A stretch of 64,000 nt of DNA from Bacteroidota bacterium (GTDB taxonomy: Bacteria > Bacteroidota > Bacteroidia > Palsa-965), in contig PLYR01000066.1 in NCBI GenBank assembly GCA_003153435.1, forward strand, positions 16,168-80,167, read 5' to 3'. Shown here piece by piece: positions 9,002 through 17,420 of this stretch (position 1 is the first letter of the stretch; each line of letters starts with the position of its first letter). Under the pieces are notes generated by a model. It ran no database searches. It worked only from the letters and a program-made list of their open reading frames with translations, and was not told the DNA's origin. The position numbers and the translations under genes are program-made.

Positions 9002-10090
9002 ATGATAAAATTCAGATATATATTTCTTTTATCCGCGTTGATGTTTTCTCAGGTAAGCAGGGCTCAGAACCTGAATGCTTATTCGGATAAGGTAACTCAA
9101 TACTTTTATATCTTCGACGATGGAAAATTGGTGGAGGCTGAGTACCTCCCTGTAACCCAATCTGCCGTTGGTGGTAATTGCGTTGCATATGTAGACAATT
9201 CTTCAAACTTTAAAATTTACTACGACGGAAATACAAATGTAGAAGCTGATAACGCCCCAGATAAATTTTTTGCTACTGATAATCTGATCGTATATGATTT
9301 TCAAAAAAGACTGAGTGTATTTGAACGGGGGAGGAGTACTTTACTTACCTACCAGCATGGTATTTACGCTGCAGGCGATAGTATGGTTGCCTTTTATGAC
9401 ACGATATCTTATGCGCTGAAATTCTATAAAGACGGAGTCATCAAAGAAGGAGAAGCCTTGTATGACAAATCACCTCCAAAGAGCCTTCAGGTGGGTGATA
9501 ATATCGCTGCCTATGTAAACTACAATGACCTTTTCAAAGTTTATTACAACGATCGATTATACGATCTCGAGTCTGCAGGACCGACACAATATAAGGCCGG
9601 ATGCAATACAGTAGCTTATATTGACAGATACACCCGTAATTTCAAAGTGTTTTATCATGGCAATCTTCTTCAGTTGGAAAGCTTTCCTCCTTCCAGCTTC
9701 AAAGTGGGCGATGACATTGTTGCTTACATTGATAACACGGGTAGTTTCAAGGTTTTTTGCATGGGACAGCTCTATACAGTTCAAACGTATGAACCTCAAT
9801 TCTTTGATGTAACAGATCACATGATCGTTTTTGGAGACGTGCAGAACTTCAATGTTTTTTACGGCGGCAAGACAACTAAGTTGGAAAGTTATAAGCCGGA
9901 AATTTATCAGATGGATTATAATTCCCTTGCTTATATTGACAGTTTTAACAAGATCCGTTTATTTAGTGATGGAGCAATCAAAGATGTAAGTGGCTCTATT
10001 GTGAACTCCTTCCAGCTTACACGCAATGTACTTATGTACTCAACCGATCTGGAGAGTATGCACTTTTACTGCAACGGAAAAAATTATTAG
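9002..10090 (+). CDS. Secreted repeat protein, probable beta-propeller
   Basis: A 362-residue protein with a signal peptide (residues 1-21, ending SRAQ). The mature part is made of about eight imperfect repeats of roughly 40 residues, each built around a core like VGDDIVAYIDNTGSFKVFY followed by a basic/aromatic turn and LESYxP. Regular beta-rich repeats of this length suggest a propeller. I recognise no named family. It lies 12 bases after the DltD-position gene and ends six bases before the convergent dnaN stop, so it looks like the last gene of the Dlt-like operon. It could bind the modified glycan or the acyltransferase complex; that is conjecture. Confidence 0.75.
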   Translation: MIKFRYIFLLSALMFSQVSRAQNLNAYSDKVTQYFYIFDDGKLVEAEYLPVTQSAVGGNCVAYVDNSSNFKIYYDGNTNVEADNAPDKFFATDNLIVYDFQKRLSVFERGRSTLLTYQHGIYAAGDSMVAFYDTISYALKFYKDGVIKEGEALYDKSPPKSLQVGDNIAAYVNYNDLFKVYYNDRLYDLESAGPTQYKAGCNTVAYIDRYTRNFKVFYHGNLLQLESFPPSSFKVGDDIVAYIDNTGSFKVFCMGQLYTVQTYEPQFFDVTDHMIVFGDVQNFNVFYGGKTTKLESYKPEIYQMDYNSLAYIDSFNKIRLFSDGAIKDVSGSIVNSFQLTRNVLMYSTDLESMHFYCNGKNY

Positions 10091-10095
10091 AGGAT

Positions 10096-11217
10096 TTAAT
10101 TGTTCAACATAACCGGCATCACCAGCATCAGAATATCTTCAGCTGCTAGCGGTTGTTCGGCAGGAATAAGGATACCTGCGCGGTTCGGTGCGCTCATTTC
10201 AATATTCACCTCATCGCTGTCCAAGTTAGCTACCATATCCATCAGGAAACGGGAGTTGAAACCAATCTCCATATCCTCTCCGGCATAGGAGCAAGTAAGG
10301 CGTTCGTTGGCTTCATTGGAGTAATCCAGGTCTTCTGCAGAGATGTTTAACTCACTTCCAGCCATTTTCAGACGTACCTGGTGGGTGGTTTTGTTTGCGA
10401 AAATGGATACACGTTTGATGGAGCCCAGGAATGCACTACTGTCAATGGTCAGTTTATTAGGATTAACTTTTGGAATGACTGCATCGTAGTTCGGGTATTT
10501 ACCATCTATCAGGCGACAAATAAGGCGGGAAGACCCGAATACAAATTGTGCATTTGTGGCATTGTATTCAGCCTTTACAGTTCCTCCAGCAGCACCGAGA
10601 TTATTCTTGAGCAGATTTAGAGGTTTCTTAGGAAGAATAAATGAAGCAGGGGCAGCGGTCTTAATGTCGCTGCGACGGTATCTCACCAGACGGTGAGCAT
10701 CTGTAGCTACAAAAGTTGCTCCTTCGGGAGAAAACTGAACAAAGACTCCCGACATTACCGGACGGAGTTCATCATTTCCGGTGGCAAAAATGGTTTTGTT
10801 AATAGCAGAGAGAAGCGCTTCGGAATCAATTTCTACAGACGCTCCAGCTTCTACTGTTGGAGCTTTGGGATATTCGTCTCCGTTGTGACCTGTCACTTTG
10901 TATTTTCCATAATCAGATGAAATTTCAATACTGAATTTCTTTAGATCAACGGAAAAAGTAAGAGGTTGTTCAGGGAATGCTTTTAAGGTATCAATGAGAA
11001 GTTTAGCGGGGATCGCAATGACTCCTGAATCTTTGGATTCAACATTCATTGTGGTAGTCATGGTTGTTTCTAAGTCTGATGCAGAAATGGTGAGGTCCTT
11101 CCCGTTAACTTCAAACAAAAAGTTGTCCAGAATAGGAAGTGTATTTGAACTGTTCAGAACCCCATTCAGCGATAAGAGATTTTTCAGCAGTGTGGAACTG
11201 GAAACAATAAATTTCAT
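10096..11217 (-). CDS. dnaN: DNA polymerase III beta subunit (sliding clamp)
   Basis: A 373-residue sliding clamp of normal length. It starts MKFIVSSSTLLKNLLSLNGVLNSSNTLPIL and shows the three repeated clamp domains, with the typical TISASDLETT stretch in domain I and a C-terminal LIPAEQ/VMPVML end. It holds DNA polymerase III on DNA. The gene lies on the minus strand downstream of gldF, gldG and the DUF4340 gene, an arrangement common in Bacteroidota, and not beside dnaA, which is some 43 kb away on the same strand. It converges with the Dlt-like operon with a six-base gap. Confidence 0.97.
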   Translation of the reverse strand: MKFIVSSSTLLKNLLSLNGVLNSSNTLPILDNFLFEVNGKDLTISASDLETTMTTTMNVESKDSGVIAIPAKLLIDTLKAFPEQPLTFSVDLKKFSIEISSDYGKYKVTGHNGDEYPKAPTVEAGASVEIDSEALLSAINKTIFATGNDELRPVMSGVFVQFSPEGATFVATDAHRLVRYRRSDIKTAAPASFILPKKPLNLLKNNLGAAGGTVKAEYNATNAQFVFGSSRLICRLIDGKYPNYDAVIPKVNPNKLTIDSSAFLGSIKRVSIFANKTTHQVRLKMAGSELNISAEDLDYSNEANERLTCSYAGEDMEIGFNSRFLMDMVANLDSDEVNIEMSAPNRAGILIPAEQPLAAEDILMLVMPVMLNN

Positions 11218-11277
11218 AAGGTGTTGTATTTGATTAATTTGACCTTCATCCAGTTTATACCGGAATGCGAGAGCCTA

Positions 11278-11285
11278 CAAAATTA
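11278..11285 (-). promoter_or_regulatory. Candidate -7 element for dnaN
   Basis: On the minus strand this reads TAATTTTG, a full match to TAnnTTTG, about 60 bases upstream of the dnaN ATG. No TTTG at the -33 distance is evident. The leader would be roughly 50 bases. Confidence 0.35.
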
Positions 11286-11331
11286 AATTTATAGTGCAGA
11301 TATGAGGGTAGTATGCAGCCATAGTTTTAAG

Positions 11332-12372
11332 CTATTTTTTAACACCCGGACCTTTATTTGCAAAGTATTCAATATCAGTGAGTAGCTTTCCAAAAACATA
11401 ATATTGGGTGACTACAAATTCATCCTTGTTGATAAGTGTATACATCCTGTCCATATCAAATTTTTCCGGCTTCCCTTTGGCATCCAAAGCTTCCCGGTGA
11501 GGCTCCATTCCGAAGAATCTCAGGTTTGTTACTTTATCATTCCTGTCGGTAATAGTCATTTCATAAAGTGGAGTGGAGCTTAAGATGGAATCTTTCCTAA
11601 AGGTCTGCATATCGTTCAGAAATGTCTCGAAACCAACCCCTTGAAAGTAAGAGAGGTATTGCTTCACCGCTAATGTGTCGATATTCGGATAGTTAGAATT
11701 GTTTTTCAGAAAATGAACTTCAAACAGATTGGGGCGGGAAGATTTGACTTCAAAGGAATTTCCGGCAGCACCTATAAATTGAAGTTTAACAGATTTAATA
11801 TTTGGAGGGAAATAGGAGAATGCTGTTTTATCCCTCCATTCGGCTTCGCTAGTCACATAAACAGGAGTCAGGTATCTGGTTTGACCCTCAATACACATGA
11901 CGAAAGGACGGGACGAATTTTGTTTGGTTTCTGGGTTCACGAGTAGCATATAAGTGCCTTCATCATCCGGAGTTGCTCCTCCGATATAATACATTCTCAC
12001 CAGTTTATCCCCCTGGTATAATTCTATCTTCGTAGCCCCTGAAGCGAGGTTCTTGATTACATTTTCCTGGGCCTGGACCCCCACCATACTTTTGATGGAA
12101 AGGTTTTTGACTACAAACAGAAGGTTAAAGATCCCGTCATTTCTCGCTTTGAATTTCTTGTTTACGGTCCAGTTTCCCTTACTTACTTTTTCTAGTGTAA
12201 CCTGATGCCCTCCCTTATCTGCAAGAAAAATTTTGGTGATCGATGCGGTATCTGCAAAAGCAAAATCACGGAGTTCTTTAGGAACAGTGGTACCGGTATC
12301 CTTCTTCAAAAGATAGATGGTAATGCATGCCAACAACAATACTATCAATAAGGCAATCTGATTTTTTTTCAT
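11332..12372 (-). CDS. DUF4340 domain protein
   Basis: A 346-residue protein with one N-terminal membrane segment (about residues 5-22) and a large outer domain rich in beta strands. The region GNWTVNKKFKARNDGIFNLL is characteristic of DUF4340 proteins, which follow GldG-type ABC components in many bacteria. It lies about 60 bases after gldG in the same direction, so it is probably made with GldF and GldG and may be part of that envelope ABC complex. The exact function is unknown. A 114-base gap with a possible promoter separates it from dnaN. Confidence 0.85.
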   Translation of the reverse strand: MKKNQIALLIVLLLACITIYLLKKDTGTTVPKELRDFAFADTASITKIFLADKGGHQVTLEKVSKGNWTVNKKFKARNDGIFNLLFVVKNLSIKSMVGVQAQENVIKNLASGATKIELYQGDKLVRMYYIGGATPDDEGTYMLLVNPETKQNSSRPFVMCIEGQTRYLTPVYVTSEAEWRDKTAFSYFPPNIKSVKLQFIGAAGNSFEVKSSRPNLFEVHFLKNNSNYPNIDTLAVKQYLSYFQGVGFETFLNDMQTFRKDSILSSTPLYEMTITDRNDKVTNLRFFGMEPHREALDAKGKPEKFDMDRMYTLINKDEFVVTQYYVFGKLLTDIEYFANKGPGVKK

Positions 12373-12433
12373 TGTAGGCTTTGATTTAGATAAAGGTTAT
12401 CAGGGGGATGGAGGCGGGGAAAGCATTGCTAAA

Positions 12434-14161
12434 TTACGAACTATATTTCTTTTTACGGATATAATAGCGGGAGATTCCGAAAATAAGGATGAGGAGAATC
12501 GGAACACAGGTATTCACGATTTTCCACTTTAGCTCTTCACTTCTGACTTTCTTCTTATCCAAAAGACGCAACTTGACCTCCCGGGTCCTCACTGAGATCA
12601 GACCCGAGTCGTCACAGAGATAGTTCATACAGTTGAGTAGGAAATTCTTGTTTCCAAAGAGCTGGTTCATATATTTATCCCAGCCCAGTGGAACAATATC
12701 ACCTCGATCTACTTCATTCCGGATAATATCCCCATCGGATACAACAATCATCTTTGTTGGAATTCCTTGTTCACGGAACCCGATTATCTTGCTCTCCCGG
12801 ATGGCAGTAGAAATCCGGTCTTTGTAATTCGATTCAAAAGCTCCTTCCAGTAAGACAGCCACTGGTTGGAATGAATTCCGGAAAAGTTTTTCATTGGGTC
12901 TCATATTCACCATTTCCAGTGAAACGCGGCTGGGTGCTGTAGCTAAACGTGTATATCGGGAAGAGTTTAGCAAAATGGTTTTAGATATTCCCTTGGCTGC
13001 TATCGTGTCTATTCCGCTTACAAATTGGAACTCAATCAGATCGAGATTTTTTACGATCGGATGTTTATTGGTTGGTGAAGGTCCGATAAGGGGAAAGAAG
13101 ATCCAAGGCTCCATCTGAATCCGGGGCTGGGTCCCTGCAATTGCTTTGTTGATTGGGATGCGAGCACATTGCAGGTCCATCAACAGGTTTGCATTCAGTC
13201 TGACCCCGTATTTGAAGAACATATCATCGAGGTTTAGTTTGTTCGGAATGGATAAGGTGTAACCATATCGTCTGAGACTGTCCATTGGAGTGAAAGCAGG
13301 ATCAACAAGCCACAATACCTTTCCTCCATACATGATAAACTGGTCAATAAGAAACTTATCCTTCTCTGAAAAAGCACTATCAGGCTTTGCGATAATGATG
13401 GCTTTATATTTAGGAATGAGGTTAGTGGTATGACCAAGGGTGTCCATAAGGGAATGTACATTCCCATTGATAAGGGTTCGGTCGACACGGTAATATTCGG
13501 CGAGTGAACGTGTGATATCCTTGGTATGAAGAGAGTCGAGCTCTCCATGACCTTCGATGAAAGCAATTTTGGGCTTAAGATCTACTTTTAGTTTACGGAT
13601 GACGTTGGAGAGTTCATATTCCAATCCTTCAATGGAAGCATTTAGTTGTTCCTCAGAACCAATGCCCTTTTGAGTTTTCAGGAGTTGTACAGGGAGTTCC
13701 TTACCCTTGTAGGAAACTAATGCTCCGGGAAACACATACTGTTGCTTGACTCCTGTTTCATCGTTCGATTCTAGGTTGGTGGGTTCAATGCCTTTATCAT
13801 ACAACTGTTTGAAAAGTTCCTTTTGCTGTTTCTTGTCAGGGTTAGCTGTCGGATTGATGAATTCATACTCGATATTGTGAGAATAAGCCCTGAATTCATT
13901 CAGCATTTCTTTGGTCTCGTTTTTTAATCTTACGAAGCCGGAAGGGAAGTCTCCGTCCAGGTAAATCTTGAAATACACTGCATCATTCAGGTTTTTCAGG
14001 AGGTCCTTGGTAACAGGACTGAGTGTATAGCGTTTTTCTTCGGTAAGGTCGAAGCGTTTGAAAACGAATGAGGAGATGAAATTAATAAGCACAATAATCA
14101 CCAGAACCAACATCAGGTTCACCAGATCTCTGCGTTTTTTATTTAGTTTCTTTTGTGCCAT
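12434..14161 (-). CDS. gldG: Gliding-associated ABC transporter component GldG
   Basis: A 575-residue protein with an N-terminal membrane segment (LMLVLVIIVLINFISSFVF), a large outer domain of the ABC_transp_aux type and a C-terminal membrane segment (about the last 25 residues). In Flavobacterium GldG works with GldA and GldF and is needed for gliding. The motif KRYTLSPVTKDLLKNL near the N-terminus is typical. The chosen ATG overlaps the gldF stop as TAATG; another ATG lies two codons earlier (14167) and is also possible. GldA, the ATPase, is not in this window. Gliding itself is not shown by these genes, since GldFG also occur in non-gliding relatives. Confidence 0.92.
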   Translation of the reverse strand: MAQKKLNKKRRDLVNLMLVLVIIVLINFISSFVFKRFDLTEEKRYTLSPVTKDLLKNLNDAVYFKIYLDGDFPSGFVRLKNETKEMLNEFRAYSHNIEYEFINPTANPDKKQQKELFKQLYDKGIEPTNLESNDETGVKQQYVFPGALVSYKGKELPVQLLKTQKGIGSEEQLNASIEGLEYELSNVIRKLKVDLKPKIAFIEGHGELDSLHTKDITRSLAEYYRVDRTLINGNVHSLMDTLGHTTNLIPKYKAIIIAKPDSAFSEKDKFLIDQFIMYGGKVLWLVDPAFTPMDSLRRYGYTLSIPNKLNLDDMFFKYGVRLNANLLMDLQCARIPINKAIAGTQPRIQMEPWIFFPLIGPSPTNKHPIVKNLDLIEFQFVSGIDTIAAKGISKTILLNSSRYTRLATAPSRVSLEMVNMRPNEKLFRNSFQPVAVLLEGAFESNYKDRISTAIRESKIIGFREQGIPTKMIVVSDGDIIRNEVDRGDIVPLGWDKYMNQLFGNKNFLLNCMNYLCDDSGLISVRTREVKLRLLDKKKVRSEELKWKIVNTCVPILLILIFGISRYYIRKKKYSS

Positions 14162-14892
14162 TACCATTTCCGGCTTTCAACCACCGTTCTTGTTGCAAAG
14201 AGAAAAATCCCTATCAGGCTAATAAAATAAAGCATATCCCGGGTATCAATCACTCCACGGCTCATTGATACATAGTGGGTGTTAATGCTCATGGAAAGAA
14301 GGAATGTATCTGCTTTGTTAAAAAAATCAAGGGAGCTGAGGTTGTCGAATCCAATATAACAGAATGCACAGAAAGCTACAGCCATCACGAAAGAGATGAT
14401 CTGATTGTCACTCAGGGCGGACGCAAAAATGCCGATAGCGACGAATGCCCCTCCAAGGAAGAGTAAACCGATGTAAGATCCCCACATCCCTCCAGTATCA
14501 ATATTGCCTGGAGGACTTCCCAACTGATTCACTGAGTAATAATAGACCAGCGTAGGAAGTAGTGAAAACATGACTAGGATGAGGCCGGCTAGAAATTTTG
14601 CAAATACAATCTGTATATCCAGCAGTGGGCGAGTGAGGAGTAATTCAATGGTTCCGCTCTTCCTTTCTTCTGCAAATGACCGCATTGTGATTGCCGGGAT
14701 AAGGAATAAAAAGACCCAGGGAGCAATTTCAAAGAGGGGATTGATATTCGCATAGCCGTTATGAAGTACATTGGAGTCTACAGAAAAAACCCACATGAAA
14801 AGTCCGAGGACCAGCAGGAAGACTACTATAACCACATAGCCGATCAGTGAACTTAAAAAGCTTTTGATCTCTTTCTTTAGGAGTGCGTACAT
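14161..14892 (-). CDS. gldF: Gliding-associated ABC transporter permease GldF
   Basis: A 243-residue ABC-2 type permease with about six transmembrane segments. The stretch TMRSFAEERKSGTIELLLTRP (nearly all conserved in ABC-2 permeases) lies near residues 66-86. It forms the channel part of the GldAFG complex. The gene is first in a minus-strand group gldF-gldG-DUF4340 and its stop overlaps the gldG start. A perfect TAnnTTTG element lies just upstream, so the mRNA may have an extremely short leader. It is divergent from the acyltransferase gene with about 50 bases between starts. Confidence 0.93.
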   Translation of the reverse strand: MYALLKKEIKSFLSSLIGYVVIVVFLLVLGLFMWVFSVDSNVLHNGYANINPLFEIAPWVFLFLIPAITMRSFAEERKSGTIELLLTRPLLDIQIVFAKFLAGLILVMFSLLPTLVYYYSVNQLGSPPGNIDTGGMWGSYIGLLFLGGAFVAIGIFASALSDNQIISFVMAVAFCAFCYIGFDNLSSLDFFNKADTFLLSMSINTHYVSMSRGVIDTRDMLYFISLIGIFLFATRTVVESRKW

Positions 14893-14901
14893 AATTCAGC
14901 G

Positions 14902-14937
14902 CAAATTTAGCATTAAAAGCCGAAATAGATATATTTA
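14902..14937. promoter_or_regulatory. Divergent near-leaderless promoter pair
   Basis: On the minus strand TAAATTTG (14902-14909) is a full TAnnTTTG match nine bases before the gldF ATG. On the plus strand TATATTTA (14930-14937) matches seven of eight positions and lies seven bases before the proposed GTG of the acyltransferase. Both transcripts would begin almost at their start codons. Confidence 0.4.
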
Positions 14938-14944
14938 CACTCAC

Positions 14945-16021
14945 GTGGAAAAAGACAGCTCCCAACGCATATTCGGATTAGATATCCTGCGGACCCTTGC
15001 AATTATTCTTGTCCTCCTCGGGCATAGCTCGGGTATCATCTGTCCTGCATTTCCTGCATTTCCTTGGATTCCAATACCCGATGGAGTAGACCTGTTCTTT
15101 GTGCTGAGTGGATTTCTGGTAGGAGGGATCCTGATGGATGGGATCAGGAGCGATGGCCAATGGAGTTTTACGGATTTGCGTCAATTTATACGGAGAAGAT
15201 GGTTTCGCACACTCCCGAATTATTTTCTCTTCTTATTCATTAATATTATTCTCGTCAACCAGGGGGTCATTTTCGGGGAGCTTAACCGGCACCTAATTAC
15301 CTTCTTTTTCTTTCTCCAGAATTTTCACATTACCTATTTTGATCTGTTTACGGAGTCCTGGAGCCTTTCCGTGGAAGAGTGGTTTTATCTCTCCTTTCCG
15401 ATCCTATGCTTTCTGTCCTTAAAGTTAAGGAAGGTGAAGTTTAGCTCCGTTTCATTACCATTAATCATTAGTGGTTATTTACTCTTCCCCCTTCTTTACC
15501 GCATCCTAACCGCAGGAAGTATAACTACTGATGAGCACTATGAGCTTTTCTTCCGGAAGTTAGTGCTGACCAGACTTGATAGCATAGGTTTTGGAATTCT
15601 GGCGGCATGGTTCAAACGCTGGCGCCCTGTATTTTGGCAGCGTTTTCGGCTTGTGGCTTTCTTTACCGGGATTGTTCTTTTGTTCTTTCTTTGCCGCATG
15701 CATACCATGCCAGCGACTTTTTATCTGAAAACACTTCATCTGACGCTTCTTCCCCTCTCTATAGCCATATTGCTGCCAGCCTTGGATAGTGTGAAAACGG
15801 AGAAGTTGCCGGGTAAACCCTTTGCTTTTATCTCCCGGATTTCCTATTCAATGTATTTCTGCAACAGCCTGATATTTCAGATTTATTACCATTACTTTCA
15901 TCCTGAAACAACAATAATTCGTTTAGTATCTTTTGCAGGGTGCTGGTTCGCAATCATTTTGATATCCTGGTTGAACTTCAGCTTCTTTGAACGTCCGCTT
16001 ACCGGGCTCCGGGATAAGTGA
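14945..16021 (+). CDS. Membrane acyltransferase, acyltransferase_3 family
   Basis: A 358-residue polytopic membrane protein. It opens with FGLDILRTLAIILVLLGHSSG, whose Arg and His are the signature of the acyltransferase_3/OafA family, and continues with about ten transmembrane segments. Such enzymes O-acylate (often O-acetylate) surface sugars or other envelope molecules. I chose the GTG at 14945 because homologues begin just before this motif and because an upstream in-frame ATG (14864) would overlap gldF on the opposite strand. It is preceded by a TATATTTA element. The substrate is unknown; the DltD-type operon 5 kb away suggests general interest in surface acylation. Confidence 0.85.
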   Translation: MEKDSSQRIFGLDILRTLAIILVLLGHSSGIICPAFPAFPWIPIPDGVDLFFVLSGFLVGGILMDGIRSDGQWSFTDLRQFIRRRWFRTLPNYFLFLFINIILVNQGVIFGELNRHLITFFFFLQNFHITYFDLFTESWSLSVEEWFYLSFPILCFLSLKLRKVKFSSVSLPLIISGYLLFPLLYRILTAGSITTDEHYELFFRKLVLTRLDSIGFGILAAWFKRWRPVFWQRFRLVAFFTGIVLLFFLCRMHTMPATFYLKTLHLTLLPLSIAILLPALDSVKTEKLPGKPFAFISRISYSMYFCNSLIFQIYYHYFHPETTIIRLVSFAGCWFAIILISWLNFSFFERPLTGLRDK

Positions 16022-16070
16022 TAATCTGATTTTTTTTATAATTAAAAAAAGGAGAATTTAGCAGCTCTAA

Positions 16071-17399
16071 ATGGTTGAACACAAGTTTATGAAAGTATTG
16101 AAATTTGGAGGAACCTCCGTAGGATCCCCGGAGCGGATGAAAAAACTGGTTCCGTTGATTCAGGCCCCTGAGCCTAAGATTGTTGTGCTCTCTGCGATGA
16201 GTGGGACAACGAATAGCCTGGTCGAAATCTCCAAGGCTCTTCATGACGGACAACCCGGACAAGCCAAACAGCTTATCGGTATTCTGGAAGCGAAGTATAA
16301 AGAAGTCGTAAAGGCACTCTATACAAAAACAGAATCCCTTCAAAAAGGAAGTGAACTTATCAAAACCCATTTTGAATATCTGAACTCCTTTTGCCTGAAC
16401 CCATTCGGCAATAAGGAAGAAAAGGCTATTCTCGCCCAGGGAGAACTGTTATCGACAGCCCTAGTGCATTATTACCTTGAAGAAGTAGGTATTCCTTCAG
16501 TATTGCTCCCTGCTCTGAATTTTATGCGCATAGACGATAATGAAGAGCCAGATCTGCATTATATTGAGGAGCATATTCAGAAAGAACTGAGCAGGCATCC
16601 TTCTGTTCCTGTTTATATCACTCAGGGTTATATTTGCAGGAATGTGTTCGGTGAAATAGACAACCTGAAACGAGGAGGAAGTGATTATACGGGCACACTC
16701 ATTGGTGCTGCCATACAAGCGGAGGAGATTCAGATCTGGACTGATATTGACGGGATGCACAATAACGATCCAAGGGTTGTAGAGAAGACACATCCTGTAA
16801 CTGAATTGTCTTTTGATGAAGCGGCCGAGCTTGCCTATTTCGGGGCCAAGATTCTGCATCCTACTTGTGTTCTCCCGGCACAGTTGCGTAAGATCCCAGT
16901 GAGGTTACTCAATACTATGCAGCCTCAAGCAAAGGGCACATTGATTTCTGAAAAGAACAGCGGAGCAAGTTTTACCGCTGTCGCAGCTAAAGATGATATC
17001 ACTGCAATAAAGATCAAATCTGGACGAATGTTGCTGGCATATGGTTTCCTGCGTTCCGTATTCGAGGTTTTTGAAAGGTATAAAACCCCGATCGACATGA
17101 TTGCCACCTCTGAGGTCGCCGTTTCGCTTACTATAGATAATACTAGAAACCTGAAGAGTATTCTGACTGAATTAAGAGAAATTGCAACCGTGGATGTAGA
17201 TTCAGAGCTCAGCATTATTTGTGTGGTTGGAAATTTTACTGCCGAAAAGGAGGGATCTGCCTTCCGAATACTTCAGTCTATGAAGGAAATTCCAATCCGA
17301 ATGATTTCCTATGGAGGAAGTGAGCATAATGTCAGTATCCTTGTTAAAACGTCACATAAAAAAGCTGCACTCGTTGCCCTCAATAAGGGATTGTTCTAA
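16071..17399 (+). CDS. lysC: Aspartate kinase
   Basis: A 442-residue monofunctional aspartokinase that phosphorylates aspartate, the first step toward lysine, methionine, threonine and diaminopimelate. The kinase start KFGGTSVGSPERM, the RGGSDYTGTLIGAA block and the ITQGYICR segment are present, followed by C-terminal ACT-type regulatory repeats, so feedback control by an end product is likely. A second ATG six codons in (16089) fits homologues that begin directly with MKVLKFGG and may be the true start; a GGAG stretch lies 17 bases upstream of the first ATG. The next gene is lysA, 21 bases on, so this is a lysine/DAP branch operon. Confidence 0.96.
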   Translation: MVEHKFMKVLKFGGTSVGSPERMKKLVPLIQAPEPKIVVLSAMSGTTNSLVEISKALHDGQPGQAKQLIGILEAKYKEVVKALYTKTESLQKGSELIKTHFEYLNSFCLNPFGNKEEKAILAQGELLSTALVHYYLEEVGIPSVLLPALNFMRIDDNEEPDLHYIEEHIQKELSRHPSVPVYITQGYICRNVFGEIDNLKRGGSDYTGTLIGAAIQAEEIQIWTDIDGMHNNDPRVVEKTHPVTELSFDEAAELAYFGAKILHPTCVLPAQLRKIPVRLLNTMQPQAKGTLISEKNSGASFTAVAAKDDITAIKIKSGRMLLAYGFLRSVFEVFERYKTPIDMIATSEVAVSLTIDNTRNLKSILTELREIATVDVDSELSIICVVGNFTAEKEGSAFRILQSMKEIPIRMISYGGSEHNVSILVKTSHKKAALVALNKGLF

Positions 17400-17420
17400 A
17401 CAGAATTCATTTATCTTGCT

